32,993 nucleotides of DNA. Source: Acidobacteriota bacterium. GTDB taxonomy: Bacteria > Acidobacteriota > Vicinamibacteria > Vicinamibacterales > SCN-69-37. The position numbers were made by a program, and so were the translations under genes. Shown piece by piece: positions 15,176-24,112 of the stretch. The notes below the pieces were generated by a model. That model was given only the letters and a program-made list of their open reading frames with translations, ran no database searches and had not been told where the DNA came from. Positions within the stretch are counted from its first letter, which is position 1; each line of letters opens with the position of its first letter. Where the stretch lies: positions 1 through 32,993 of the forward strand of contig JAHEFO010000015.1 of assembly GCA_024640135.1 (NCBI GenBank), written 5' to 3'.

Positions 15176-15958
15176 CTACCGGTGGAGGCCAAGGGCGGAA
15201 GACTGTGCCGCGGCACGGGCCAATTGCCACACCGCCGGGTCGGTTGGAATCGTGCCTGCCTCGGCGTCCAGCATGCCGGGCCAGGCATGGTCCAGTACCT
15301 GAACTTCCCGGCCGAATTCCTCGCTGAACGGGGCCATCGCAGTGCGCAGGTTGGCCATCGACCCGCACGCCAGGATGCGGAGGTCGTCCTGCGAAACGTT
15401 CTCGAGCACCTGCCGTAAGTGGGGCGCGAACGCCGCGGCAAACTGGTAGCGCGCCAGCGCATCGCCTGAACCGGCGGTCGCCCTGCACCACTGGGCGTCC
15501 CACCGGAGATAGGCCGGTCGCGGCCCGGCGCGTCCGTCCCGGGCCAGCGAGATACAGCCCCCGTCACCGTGGAAGGCCGCCGCCAAGGCCAGCGTGGCGC
15601 CCTGCTGAAGGGCCAACTCCGCCAGTATCTGATGGGGCAGCGAGACGTTGGTGATCAGGAACCCCGCGCGGAGCAGGGAGCCCACACGTTCGCGAACGGC
15701 CAAGGTGGACGGGGGCGACAGCGGCGCGCCCGGCTTCGCGGTGATGGCGGTGACGCCAGCTTCCTCAGGGCCGGGCCACAGCACCACGCGCAGGTGGCTG
15801 GAGATTCCGTTGTCGTCGCGGAACTCGCGGAGGCGCCTGGGGGCCCGCTCGTCCAGCGTGCACTCCTGATGGGCGACGACGCGCTCGGCGGCCTTTCCAG
15901 AGCCGACCGAGACGATCCGGCAGTGGGACCCACTGAGTTCCGCGGCTGCATGGTTCAT
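15176..15958 (-). CDS. Unrecognised protein, possibly a degenerate ASKHA (PilM/actin-like) fold
   Basis: 260 residues from the ATG at 15958; the track's longer N-terminus overlaps the divergent Rieske gene and is unlikely. I do not recognise a named family. Two segments recall the ASKHA fold: [19 protein letters not shown] (a phosphate-2-like strand-turn) and [19 protein letters not shown] followed by REVQVLD (an adenosine-motif-like A-C-G-S-x-x-N-L). Helical stretches ([18 protein letters not shown]) lie between. If right, it could be a PilM-like or other adaptor, perhaps no longer hydrolysing ATP. A TATACT box 12 nt before the start may be its promoter. It ends 12 bp before the typA start and does not share that promoter. 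Confidence 0.6.
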   Translation of the reverse strand: MNHAAAELSGSHCRIVSVGSGKAAERVVAHQECTLDERAPRRLREFRDDNGISSHLRVVLWPGPEEAGVTAITAKPGAPLSPPSTLAVRERVGSLLRAGFLITNVSLPHQILAELALQQGATLALAAAFHGDGGCISLARDGRAGPRPAYLRWDAQWCRATAGSGDALARYQFAAAFAPHLRQVLENVSQDDLRILACGSMANLRTAMAPFSEEFGREVQVLDHAWPGMLDAEAGTIPTDPAVWQLARAAAQSSALGLHR

Positions 15959-15970
15959 CAGACGCGGCTC

Positions 15971-15997
15971 AGTATATGCACCTTCCGCAGGTAGAAT
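15971..15997. promoter_or_regulatory. Divergent -10 boxes between the ASKHA-like and Rieske genes
   Basis: The 48-bp gap holds TATACT on the minus strand (15971-15976, 12 nt before ATG 15958) and TAGAAT on the plus strand (15992-15997, 9 nt before ATG 16007). Both would give leaders of only a few nucleotides. The close back-to-back placement may make the two promoters compete. Confidence 0.4.
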
Positions 15998-16006
15998 CCT
16001 AGTTTC

Positions 16007-16465
16007 ATGGAACCACGGCGATCTTTTCTCACTCGATTCGTGACTGCAGGCGCGGCACTCATCGGCGCAGGGGTGGCCGGCCTGGCGGCCGCGGTCGCCG
16101 TGCCGCGACGCCGCGGAGCCACGCACCGCTGGCGGGCCGCGGCATCGATGTTCGACTTGCCACCGAAGGGCCCGTTCGTCGCGACCCTCACCGAGCGGCA
16201 CGCCGACGGCTGGCACGAGACACGGAAGAGCATGGTCGTGTTTCTGGACAAGGATGGCGACGAGTACCGCGCGCTGTCGGCCACGTGCACTCATCTGGGT
16301 TGTCGCGTGGCCTGGAACGAGGAGAGTGGACACTACAAGTGTCCGTGTCACGGGGGCACGTTCAATCGCGCCGGCCAGGTGGTGGCCGGGCCACCGCCCG
16401 AAGGTCTTCGACAATTGCCCGTGCGTTTGAATCCTGACACGGCTGAACTCGAGGTCGACCTGTGA
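16007..16465 (+). CDS. Rieske iron-sulfur protein of a cytochrome bc-type complex
   Basis: 152 residues. The N-terminus MEPRRSFLTRFVTAGAALIGAG is a twin-arginine-like anchor typical of Rieske subunits. The [2Fe-2S] cluster motifs are complete: CTHLGC (about residues 88-93) and CPCHGG (about 106-111), giving two cysteine and two histidine ligands. It takes electrons from quinol at the periplasmic face and passes them to cytochrome c. The start is the ATG at 16007. The stop overlaps the next gene by 4 bp (GTGA), coupling it to the cytochrome b-c fusion, its obvious partner. Confidence 0.94.
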   Translation: MEPRRSFLTRFVTAGAALIGAGVAGLAAAVAVPRRRGATHRWRAAASMFDLPPKGPFVATLTERHADGWHETRKSMVVFLDKDGDEYRALSATCTHLGCRVAWNEESGHYKCPCHGGTFNRAGQVVAGPPPEGLRQLPVRLNPDTAELEVDL

Positions 16466-18048
16466 TCGTTCGCCTGGCCGATTGGCTCGACCATCGCACC
16501 GGATTTCGCGCCGCGCGTCATCACCTGTTTGATGAAACCCTTCCGCCGGGGACGGGGTGGGCGTTTACGTTCGGCAGTCTTCTCCTGCTTGGACTGACGC
16601 TCCAGGTGGTGACCGGCACGCTGCTGGCGTTGTTCTATGCGCCGACGCCGGATCACGCGTGGGACAGCGTTCGCTACATCACCACCAGCGTGCGGGGCGG
16701 TCACCTGCTGCGCGGCCTGCACCACTGGGGGGCCAGTCTTGTGGTGGTGACGGCCGTCGTGCACATGGTTCGGGTGATCCTGTTTGGCAGTTACCGCGCG
16801 CCGCGCGAGGTGAACTGGGGCATCGGCCTGGTGTTGCTCCACGTCATTCTGGCGTTCGGGTTGACGGGATATCTCCTGCCGTGGGACCAGCGGGCGTACT
16901 GGGCAACAGTCGTCACGATCAATATTTCGAAACTCACGCCCCTGGCGGGAGAGTTTGTCGCCAACCTCCTGCGCGGAGGGCCGGACATCGGTGCGCTGAC
17001 ACTCACGCGTTGGTACGGGACGCACGTGCTGGTCCTCCCACCGGCGCTGTTCGGGCTCACCGCGCTGCATCTCTACCTGATGCGTCGCCACGGCATTTCC
17101 GGGCCAATCAGAGAGCGTGAGGGGATCCCGCAGCCGTTCTTCCCGTATCAAGCCGCGCGGGATCTGACGGTTGCTCTTGTGGTTGGTGCCGGGCTGGCGG
17201 CATTGGCCTGGCAGGGCGCGCCGGCGCTGGAACCGCCGGCAGACCCTACCGCGGCAGACTACATTCCTCGCCCCGAGTGGTATTTCCTCGGGTTGTTTCA
17301 ACTCCTGAAGTACTTTCCCGGTCGGCTGGAAGTGGTGGGCGCCATCGTCATTCCCGGTGCCGTGATGACACTGCTGGCGCTGTTGCCGTGGATTGACCGG
17401 GCCCGGTCCCGCGGACTTGCCGACCGGCGGTGGCTGTTGTCGTCGCTGGCGGCCGGCGTGGCCGGAATCACCACACTCACCGTGCTGGGCGCCATGGACA
17501 AACCGCCCGCGTCCGACGGCACCTGGAACGTGCGCGAACAGGCGGGACTGGCCCTCATGGCCGGCGACACGTGCACGTCGTGTCACAGCGACAGTGCCGT
17601 GGCCGGCTCCATCGATCCCCAGCGCGTCTCAAAGCCGCGCGACTGGGTCAGTTCCCACCTGCTGGATCCGGAGATGATTTCACCGGGACTGCGCGAGGCG
17701 CCCCCGACGAATGAGTACGACAACGGGGCGATTCTGGCGGCGCTGGCGCGCGGACGGTCGGGCGACCTGCCGACTCTTTCGGCTGAAGAGGCTGGGGTTG
17801 CCGTGTTGTTCAACCGGAACTGCGTGCGGTGTCACACGCTGGGCACGGTCGGCGGCAAGGAGGGACCGGTGCTGTCGACCATCGGTGATCGCCTCGACGA
17901 GGCGGGCCTCGTTCGACAAATCACCGCGCCACTCGAGGTCAAACCAACGGGTGATATGCCCGCCTTCTTCGATAAACTGACGCCGAACGAAATAACCAGG
18001 CTGTCTCGATGGCTGGCATCGCATCGCTCGACCACCTCGAGTCAGTAG
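16462..18048 (+). CDS. Cytochrome b fused to a diheme cytochrome c
   Basis: 528-residue fusion. Residues 1-215 are a cytochrome b6-like domain with the four haem-ligating histidines in LHHWGAS, AVVHMVRV, WYGTHVLVLP and TALHLYL; the first pair is spaced X13 and the second X14, the b6-type spacing. Residues 230-350 match subunit IV/C-terminal cytochrome b, with the quinol-site motif PEWYF. The C-terminal 180 residues form a periplasmic domain with two c-type haem sites, CTSCH and CVRCH, the latter with a likely Met ligand in GDMPAFF. Together with the Rieske protein this makes a complete quinol-oxidising complex from two genes. No separate cytochrome c1/f gene is present. Confidence 0.93.
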   Translation: MIVRLADWLDHRTGFRAARHHLFDETLPPGTGWAFTFGSLLLLGLTLQVVTGTLLALFYAPTPDHAWDSVRYITTSVRGGHLLRGLHHWGASLVVVTAVVHMVRVILFGSYRAPREVNWGIGLVLLHVILAFGLTGYLLPWDQRAYWATVVTINISKLTPLAGEFVANLLRGGPDIGALTLTRWYGTHVLVLPPALFGLTALHLYLMRRHGISGPIREREGIPQPFFPYQAARDLTVALVVGAGLAALAWQGAPALEPPADPTAADYIPRPEWYFLGLFQLLKYFPGRLEVVGAIVIPGAVMTLLALLPWIDRARSRGLADRRWLLSSLAAGVAGITTLTVLGAMDKPPASDGTWNVREQAGLALMAGDTCTSCHSDSAVAGSIDPQRVSKPRDWVSSHLLDPEMISPGLREAPPTNEYDNGAILAALARGRSGDLPTLSAEEAGVAVLFNRNCVRCHTLGTVGGKEGPVLSTIGDRLDEAGLVRQITAPLEVKPTGDMPAFFDKLTPNEITRLSRWLASHRSTTSSQ

Positions 18049-18066
18049 CCACGGCGGAGGATCCCC

Positions 18067-19638
18067 ATGTCGGCCACCACCCTGAATATTGCCCATCTGC
18101 TCGACCAACAGGCCCGTCTGACACCGAGCCGAGAGGCCGTCGTGTCAGGGCCACACCGGTTGACCTACGCGCAGGTACAGGCCGCGGCCAGCCAGGTCGC
18201 GGGTGGATTGCGGGCGCTGGGCCTTCAGCCCGGCGACCACATCGCGCTGTTGTGTCCGAACGTGCCGTACTTTCCCGTTGCCTACTACGGCATCCTCAAG
18301 ATGGGCGGCGTCGTGGTGCCGCTCAATATCCTGCTCAAGCCCCGCGAGATTGCCTATCACCTCCGGGAGTCCGACACCAAGGCGATCATCGTGTTCGAGG
18401 GCACGCCGGAGCTGCCCATGGCGCAGCGCGTGCGTGAGGCTTCCGACGAGGTCGACTCGTGTGCCCATGTGATCGTCGTGACCGTCAGTCCCGAGATCGC
18501 CAGCCCCGTGGAACGGGCGATGACGCTCGCCCAGCTCCAGCACGGGCAGGTTCCGTTCTTTGATACCCATCCGTCGGCGCCGGACGACACAGCCGTGATT
18601 CTCTTCACGTCCGGCACGACCGGACAGCCAAAGGGCGCGGAACTCACACACTTCAACATGGTGACGAACGCGGTGGTGTCGCGTGACCTGATGGCGCCGT
18701 TGCTTCCGTCGGGTGTCGACGTCAGGAACCACTGGCTCATCACGTTACCGTTGTTTCATTCCACCGGTCAGACCGCGCAGATGAATGCCGGCATTGCCGC
18801 GGGCGCGACGCTCGTGCTCATGCCGCGTTTCGACCCCGCAGCAACCCTCAAGCTCATGGAGGAAGAAGGCGTCAAGTGCTGGGTTGGCGTTCCGACGATG
18901 TTCTGGGCGCTGTTGCAGTGCGTGCGGGAAAGGGGCGCCGACCCGTCAGCGGTGGGAGCGTCGCTGAAAGTATGTTGCTCGGGTGGTGCGCCCATGCCGG
19001 TGGCCCTGCTCGAGGATTTCGAGAGGACATTCGACGTGCGCGTGCTGGAGGGGTACGGGTTGTCCGAGACGTCGCCTGTCGCCTGTTTCAATCAGATTCA
19101 GCGGCCATCCAAGCCCGGCACGGTCGGGATGTCCGTGTTCGGGTGTGACGTGCGAGTGGTGGATGACAACGACCAGCCCTTGGCGAGTGGCGAACGCGGC
19201 GAAATCGTGATTCGCGGACACAACGTCATGAAGGGGTACTATAAGCGCCCGAAGGAAACCGCCGAGGCGCTCAAGGGCGGTTGGTTTCACACCGGCGACA
19301 TCGGGGTCATTGATGCCGACGGCTATGTCTCCATCGTCGATCGCAAGAAGGACATGGTGCTGCGCGGCGGCCTGAACGTGTATCCGCGCGAAATCGAGGA
19401 ACTGCTGGTGACGCATCCAGCCGTGTCACTGGCCGCAGTCATCGGGGTGCCCGACGAGCGTCTCGGCGAGGAAATCCACGCCTATGTCGTCCTCAAGCCA
19501 GGCGCCACCGTGACGCCCGAGGAACTCATCTCCTGGAGCAAGAGCCGGCTTGCGGCCTACAAGTATCCCAGGGTGGTGGAGATCCGTGACGCGCTTCCGC
19601 TCGGGCCCACTGGAAAAGTGCTGAAGCGAGCCCTTTAA
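18067..19638 (+). CDS. Long-chain acyl-CoA ligase (AMP-binding family)
   Basis: 523-residue adenylate-forming enzyme that joins a fatty or other carboxylic acid to CoA. The ATP-binding loop LFTSGTTGQPKGAELTH is at about 179-195, GYGLSETSP at about 337, the ATP-binding aspartate in WFHTGDIG, the hinge DRKKDMVLRGGLNVYPREIEE, and the catalytic lysine in PTGKVLKRAL at the extreme C-terminus. Start ATG 18067 has a good GGAGGA site. It follows the cytochrome gene by 18 bp on the same strand, so it may be co-transcribed although the roles differ. Its TAA stop is formed partly by the first heptad of the repeat array that follows. Confidence 0.9.
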   Translation: MSATTLNIAHLLDQQARLTPSREAVVSGPHRLTYAQVQAAASQVAGGLRALGLQPGDHIALLCPNVPYFPVAYYGILKMGGVVVPLNILLKPREIAYHLRESDTKAIIVFEGTPELPMAQRVREASDEVDSCAHVIVVTVSPEIASPVERAMTLAQLQHGQVPFFDTHPSAPDDTAVILFTSGTTGQPKGAELTHFNMVTNAVVSRDLMAPLLPSGVDVRNHWLITLPLFHSTGQTAQMNAGIAAGATLVLMPRFDPAATLKLMEEEGVKCWVGVPTMFWALLQCVRERGADPSAVGASLKVCCSGGAPMPVALLEDFERTFDVRVLEGYGLSETSPVACFNQIQRPSKPGTVGMSVFGCDVRVVDDNDQPLASGERGEIVIRGHNVMKGYYKRPKETAEALKGGWFHTGDIGVIDADGYVSIVDRKKDMVLRGGLNVYPREIEELLVTHPAVSLAAVIGVPDERLGEEIHAYVVLKPGATVTPEELISWSKSRLAAYKYPRVVEIRDALPLGPTGKVLKRAL

Positions 19639-19891
19639 TCGGTAATCTGAAATCGGCAATCTGCAATCGCGGTTCTCGAGAAACCGGCAATCGAGGAGTC
19701 GCGTAACCATCCTGCTGTGAATGGTCGGGGAACCGATCGGCAGTTGGTCTTCGAGGACCACCGGTTCATTAGGCAAAGAGATGATCCGATGCTTGCCAGA
19801 TTTCCCGATTCCCCGATTCCCCGATTGCCGATTGCCGATTGCCGATTTATCGATAATCGATTCCAGATTACCGATTCCAGATTTCAGATTC
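19637..19891. repeat. Inverted heptanucleotide arrays with hairpin core
   Basis: The gap between two convergent genes is a composite element. The left array (19637-19671) is five heptads AATCGGT, AATCTGA, AATCGGC, AATCTGC, AATCGCG. The right array (about 19797-19891) is about twelve 7-8-bp units of the complementary type (CGATTGC x3, CGATTCC, AGATTAC, AGATTTC), so the two arrays are inverted. The core holds nested pairs GAACCG/CGGTTC (19730-19735 with 19762-19767) and TGGTC/GACCA (19745-19749 with 19756-19760). The arrays reach into both flanking genes and form their stop codons. Confidence 0.88.
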
Positions 19892-20864
19892 GCAGGAGTC
19901 TGGCCGCGTTTCCGCCGAGGATCCCCTCGCGTTCCCGTTCGGTGACAGGCAACGCGCGCAGTGCCTCGAGCATGAGCGGAATGCTGCCGATTTGGTGCGG
20001 GTAGTCGCTTCCAGCCAGGAGGTGATCGGCGCCGGCAAAATCGATCGCCAGTCTCAACGATCCCTGACTGAAGTTGACAGTGTCGTAATAGAAATGCCGC
20101 TTGAGGTAGGCCGTGGGCGGCTCGTCAATGTGCTTCCGGCAGCCGGCGAATGCCCGGTAGCCGCGGTCAAGGCGCTCGGCGAGGTACGGGATCGTTCCAC
20201 CCAGGTGACCCAGGATCCAGCGGATTCTGGGGTAACGCCTGACGACCCCGCTGAACACCAGCTTGGATGCGGCCAGGGTCGTGTCAAACAGGAATCCGTT
20301 GAGCGGCATCAACCAGTACTCGGTCATGGCCTCGACGCCCACAGGGTAGGTCGGGTGAATCATCAGCACGCCATCCCGGTCGTTGGCCTCCTCATACAGC
20401 GGCCAGAAGCACTCGTCGTCCAGGCCCACGCCGTTGACGTTGCTGAAGAGCATCGCGCCAGGCAGATGCAATTTATCAATGGCGCGGACGAACTCGGTGA
20501 CGGCGGCTGCGGGGGCGCAGAGTGGCAGCGTTGCCAGAGGTGCAAACCGGGCTCCACGTTCATCCCGAATGCGCGCAAACGCATCGTTGGTGATCGTCGC
20601 CAGCGTGGCGGCGATCGCCGGCGTCTCGATGTGTGTACCGGGCGTCGTCAGGCTGATGCACTGCACGTCCACGCCCTCGGCGTCCATCACTTCCTGACGG
20701 TAGGCGATGTCGCGATGGCCCCTGACCAGAACGTTGTAGTCGCCAGGGTAGTGAACCAGCGGGTTGCCGTCTGCGTCGCTCGTGACCGTGATGGAGCTGC
20801 CGGATGTTTCGAGCGCTTTCAGGTACTCGGGTGGATAGAAGTGATTGTGGACATCAATGATCAT
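19884..20864 (-). CDS. Amidohydrolase family protein (ACMSD-like)
   Basis: 326-residue TIM-barrel metal-dependent hydrolase of the amidohydrolase-2 group, which includes aminocarboxymuconate-semialdehyde decarboxylase and other non-oxidative decarboxylases. Metal-binding H-x-H is in MIIDVHNHFYPPEYL at the N-terminus; further conserved blocks are MIHPTYP (about 170), WILGHLGGTIPYL (about 218) and the aspartate in LAGSDYPHQIG (about 285). The exact substrate cannot be read, though aromatic acid semialdehydes are typical. It begins 15 bp after the propeller gene, with AAAGG and GGAG leaders. Its last codons (ATC TGA) come from the heptad array. Confidence 0.86.
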   Translation of the reverse strand: MIIDVHNHFYPPEYLKALETSGSSITVTSDADGNPLVHYPGDYNVLVRGHRDIAYRQEVMDAEGVDVQCISLTTPGTHIETPAIAATLATITNDAFARIRDERGARFAPLATLPLCAPAAAVTEFVRAIDKLHLPGAMLFSNVNGVGLDDECFWPLYEEANDRDGVLMIHPTYPVGVEAMTEYWLMPLNGFLFDTTLAASKLVFSGVVRRYPRIRWILGHLGGTIPYLAERLDRGYRAFAGCRKHIDEPPTAYLKRHFYYDTVNFSQGSLRLAIDFAGADHLLAGSDYPHQIGSIPLMLEALRALPVTEREREGILGGNAARLLRI

Positions 20865-20879
20865 GGCTCCGGCCTTTCG

Positions 20880-21944
20880 TCAATCCTCGAATTCATAACA
20901 TCCCGGCATCGCCAGCACGCGCAGACTACCGGATGCGCGACTGAAGGACAGGCTGGCAGGCGAGAACGCCTCCGTTCCGTAAAACTGGACCGTGCGCGTC
21001 TTGTCGCCTGCCGCGTCATAGACATAGGTGTACGGCGCGACGAGACTGACCCAGAGATCGCCGGTGGGAGAGAGCGCGGCGGTCCGCACGATGGGCGCGA
21101 CAAGCGGATAGGTCCCGTCGCCAATTGTCCGGACCGGCCATGTCGTGGGAAGCGACTGGACGTACCCGTCCACATGCGGACCCTCAATATGCCGCTCGAA
21201 TTCGAGCCGGCCGTCCGCGGCGTACTTGCGGAACAGCGGCACGCCGGTCTGGAACACGAAAAGCACGCCGCCGTCGTCGGTGGCAAACGCCGCACCGATA
21301 TTGAGCGCCAGGTGCAGCGGCTGGTCATCTTCATGTCCGGTGAACCGCAACGTGCCAATCTGGCGAACGACGTGTCCCTCGAGGTTGATCTCGGAGACGA
21401 GCGCGCCTGATTCAGGCGCGTTGATCAGGATCGACTTTCCCGTGAACTGCATCGAACCGGTGCCGTTGAGAATCAGGGGCCCGACCGTGAGGCGTGGTGC
21501 CGCCACACCCGGAAGCAGGAACGCCGTGAGGGGGGTGCCGTCTTCGAAGAAGAACTGAATCCGCTCTTGCGAGAACGGCGCGTCGGACACGGCGAAGGCG
21601 CCGTCGCTCGACAGGCTCAGGACTCCTGGCTGGAGCACGGTGCCGTTCTCCATCCCGGCTGTCACGAGCGTCGTCAACTGCGTGCGCGCCTTGTCAACGC
21701 TGAATACGGTGTGCTCGCGCCGATCGAGAATGAGGTACTGGCCGGAGGCCGTCTGGACGAAGGCTGTGGGCTGACGGAACTGGCCGCACATGTGCGCCGG
21801 CAGTCCACCGGCCGGGCGCAGGCGCTCCACGGCTGAGGCACCGGGCAGATCGGGAGATGAGAAGGTGGCCGACGTGGTGGAACCGGCTGAAGCGGCGGCA
21901 ATGGCACAGGTGACGCCGGCCGCGCATCTACGCCAGTCGTTCAT
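20880..21944 (-). CDS. Secreted protein, probable beta-propeller
   Basis: About 354 residues. I use the ATG at 21944; a GTG one codon earlier is equally possible. The N-terminus (RRCAAGVTCAIAAASAG) looks like a signal peptide. The mature chain consists of repeated strand pairs with phrases such as QYLILDRREHTVFSVDK, GVLSLSSDGAFAVSD and ALSPTGDLWVSLV, the S-x-D/T-G-x-L/F-x-V/W-V-S rhythm of a six-bladed NHL/SMP-30-like propeller. No catalytic residues can be named. It is the middle gene between the E1 dehydrogenase (9 bp away) and the amidohydrolase, so a shared pathway or plain co-transcription is possible. Confidence 0.68.
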   Translation of the reverse strand: MNDWRRCAAGVTCAIAAASAGSTTSATFSSPDLPGASAVERLRPAGGLPAHMCGQFRQPTAFVQTASGQYLILDRREHTVFSVDKARTQLTTLVTAGMENGTVLQPGVLSLSSDGAFAVSDAPFSQERIQFFFEDGTPLTAFLLPGVAAPRLTVGPLILNGTGSMQFTGKSILINAPESGALVSEINLEGHVVRQIGTLRFTGHEDDQPLHLALNIGAAFATDDGGVLFVFQTGVPLFRKYAADGRLEFERHIEGPHVDGYVQSLPTTWPVRTIGDGTYPLVAPIVRTAALSPTGDLWVSLVAPYTYVYDAAGDKTRTVQFYGTEAFSPASLSFSRASGSLRVLAMPGCYEFED

Positions 21945-21953
21945 CACACATGG

Positions 21954-24068
21954 TCAGTAGCGTGCGGTGTCCAGGATCGCCGCCAAAACGTCGGCGGATC
22001 CCGGCAGGATCACTTCTTCGAGATCCGGACAGTAAGCCACCGGGCAGTCCATCGCAGCCACCCGCTTGACGGGGGCGTCGAGGTATCCGAACAGGTCGCT
22101 GGCCGCGCGCGCGGCCAGTTCCGCGCCGAAGCCGCACGTCAGCTGATCTTCGTGAGCGATGATCAGCCGGTTTGTGCTCCGGACCGCTCGCGCAATGGTG
22201 TCCCAGTCATACGGCATGATCGTGCGCAGATCGATGACCTGAACGCTGATGTCTTCCTTCTCCGCCTGTTGCGCGGCCAGCATCGTTCGCTGCACCAGTG
22301 CGCCCCATGTGACGACCGTGACGTCCGTTCCATCCCGCTTGATGGCGGCCTTGCCGAACGGAATCATGTGCTCGGCACCCGTGTATTCGCCCTTGTTGTA
22401 GGTCTGGCGGTACAGATGCTTATGTTCCAGGAACAGCACCGGGTCGTCGCACCGAATCGCGGTCCGGAGCAGGCCGGCGGCGTCATGAGCGTTGGACGGG
22501 TACGCGATGCGAATCCCCGGACAATGCGCAAAGATACTTTCACCAGACTGGCTGTGGTACGGGGCGCCGCCTCGCAGATAGCCGCCGATGGCCGTGCGCA
22601 CGACCATCGGGTTGGAGAACGCGTTGCTCGATCGATAGCGCATCATCGACATCTCGTCGCGGAGCTGCATCATCGCCGGCCAGATGTAGTCGAAGAACTG
22701 GATCTCCACCACGGGCTTGATCCCTCGCGTGGCCATCCCGATGCCGCGGCCCACGATGTTGGCTTCAGCCAGAGGCGAATTGAAGACGCGCGTGCCCCCG
22801 TAGGTCTGCTGCAGGCCGTGCGTCACTTTGAAGACGCCGCCCTTGCCCTTCACTTCCTTCAGGTTGTCCTCGTGCGTCGCATCCGCCACGTCCTCGCCGA
22901 ACATGACGATGCGCGGGTTTCGCGCCATCTCGTCTTTCATGGTGCGGTTGATCGCTGCCACCATCGTGTCCGGTTTGCCTTCAGGGACCGCTGGGCTGTC
23001 GAACTCCTTGCCCGACGGATCGATGTCTGGCGAGTAGACGTACAGGCCCGCCGTGTCCTTCGCCGGCTTTCCGGCTTTGATGGCCGTGTCGGCCGCGGCG
23101 TTGATTTCGGCGTCAACCTCCTTGGCGATCTTCGCCAGTTGAGCATCGGTGGCCAGGCCTTCGCTTGTCAGCCAGGCGGCCAGTTTCGTGATCGGATCCC
23201 GCGTCGCCTCTTCGGCCCGCTCCGCCGGTGTCTTGTACAGTCTTTCGTCATCGGACAGCGAGTGTGAATACGGCCGGACGACTTTGGCGTGGATCAGGGC
23301 CGGCCCCTTGCGCCCGCGGCACCACGCCAGCGCTTCGGCGGCCGCCCGGTAGCTCTCAAGGAAGTCCGTGCCGTCGCAGCTCAAGACCTTCAGGCCCGGA
23401 AACGATTCGACGAGCTTCGACATGTCGCCGCCGGCGGTCTGCACTTCCACCGGTACAGAAATCGCGTATCCGTTGTCCTCAATCATGAAGAGCACCGGCA
23501 ATGCCGAGACGCACGCCGCGTTGAGCGCTTCCCAGAACTCGCCTTCACTGACGGTGCCGTCACCCAGTGAGACATAGACCACTTCGTCCTTCTGGAAACG
23601 ATTCTCCCGGTCTGGGATGTCGGTCAACTGTTCATAGAGCCGTCCGGCCTCGGCGCAGCCCACGGCCTGCAGGCACTGCGTCCCGGTGGGACTCGACTGC
23701 GAGACGATATTGAGCGCCTTGTGTCCCCAGTGCGACGGCATTTGACGACCACCGCTGTTCGGATCCTCCGCCGCGCCCACGCCGCACAAGAACATCTCCA
23801 GCGGCGTCATGCCCAGTGTCAGACAGAGCGCCCGGTCGCGATAGTAGGGGTAGAACCAGTCATGGGCGGCCTTCAACTGCATGCCAGTCGCCGTGAGGAC
23901 GGCCTCGTGTCCGGCACCACTGATTTGGAAAAAGATCAGGCTTTGGCCCTTAAGCTGGATTTCCTTGTCATCGATCCGGCGGGACAGGAGCATCGTGCGA
24001 TATGCGCGAAGCAAATCGCTGCGTGTCAGGCCTTCCCAGGTAGTGGTGGCGGGGGCTGCGCTCTTCAT
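21954..24068 (-). CDS. 2-oxoacid dehydrogenase E1, fused alpha and beta subunits
   Basis: About 704 residues, thiamine-diphosphate enzyme. The E1-alpha half (about 20-330) has the ThDP/Mg motif [16 protein letters not shown] starting near residue 171 and ending in DNGYAI, plus the phosphorylation-loop-like [13 protein letters not shown] near 272. After a Lys/Ala-rich linker (330-375) the E1-beta half has [14 protein letters not shown] and [18 protein letters not shown]. Fused forms are common for branched-chain or pyruvate-type 2-oxoacid dehydrogenases in acidobacteria and Bacteroidota; the substrate is not certain. No E2 or E3 gene is in the window. ATG 24068 is preferred over the GTG at 24077; a TATAAT box lies 11 nt upstream. 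Confidence 0.92.
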   Translation of the reverse strand: MKSAAPATTTWEGLTRSDLLRAYRTMLLSRRIDDKEIQLKGQSLIFFQISGAGHEAVLTATGMQLKAAHDWFYPYYRDRALCLTLGMTPLEMFLCGVGAAEDPNSGGRQMPSHWGHKALNIVSQSSPTGTQCLQAVGCAEAGRLYEQLTDIPDRENRFQKDEVVYVSLGDGTVSEGEFWEALNAACVSALPVLFMIEDNGYAISVPVEVQTAGGDMSKLVESFPGLKVLSCDGTDFLESYRAAAEALAWCRGRKGPALIHAKVVRPYSHSLSDDERLYKTPAERAEEATRDPITKLAAWLTSEGLATDAQLAKIAKEVDAEINAAADTAIKAGKPAKDTAGLYVYSPDIDPSGKEFDSPAVPEGKPDTMVAAINRTMKDEMARNPRIVMFGEDVADATHEDNLKEVKGKGGVFKVTHGLQQTYGGTRVFNSPLAEANIVGRGIGMATRGIKPVVEIQFFDYIWPAMMQLRDEMSMMRYRSSNAFSNPMVVRTAIGGYLRGGAPYHSQSGESIFAHCPGIRIAYPSNAHDAAGLLRTAIRCDDPVLFLEHKHLYRQTYNKGEYTGAEHMIPFGKAAIKRDGTDVTVVTWGALVQRTMLAAQQAEKEDISVQVIDLRTIMPYDWDTIARAVRSTNRLIIAHEDQLTCGFGAELAARAASDLFGYLDAPVKRVAAMDCPVAYCPDLEEVILPGSADVLAAILDTARY

Positions 24069-24079
24069 AGGACCCACCG

Positions 24080-24106
24080 ATTATACCGAAGAGCACCGCC
24101 TATACT
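24080..24106. promoter_or_regulatory. Divergent -10 boxes of the E1 and cupin genes
   Basis: On the minus strand TATAAT (24080-24085) lies 11 nt before the E1 ATG at 24068. On the plus strand TATACT (24101-24106) ends exactly 6 nt before the cupin ATG at 24113. Both predict very short or no leaders. -35 boxes are not recognisable. Confidence 0.5.
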
Positions 24107-24112
24107 GGCCAG

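Noticed and set aside
19992-21410. 472-aa plus-strand ORF (also 22152-23267, 12621-13580, 6394-7539 and 14036-14863)
   Set aside because: These lie wholly antisense to well-recognised genes, have Arg/His/Gly-rich low-quality translations and no domain; they are frame shadows in GC-rich DNA.
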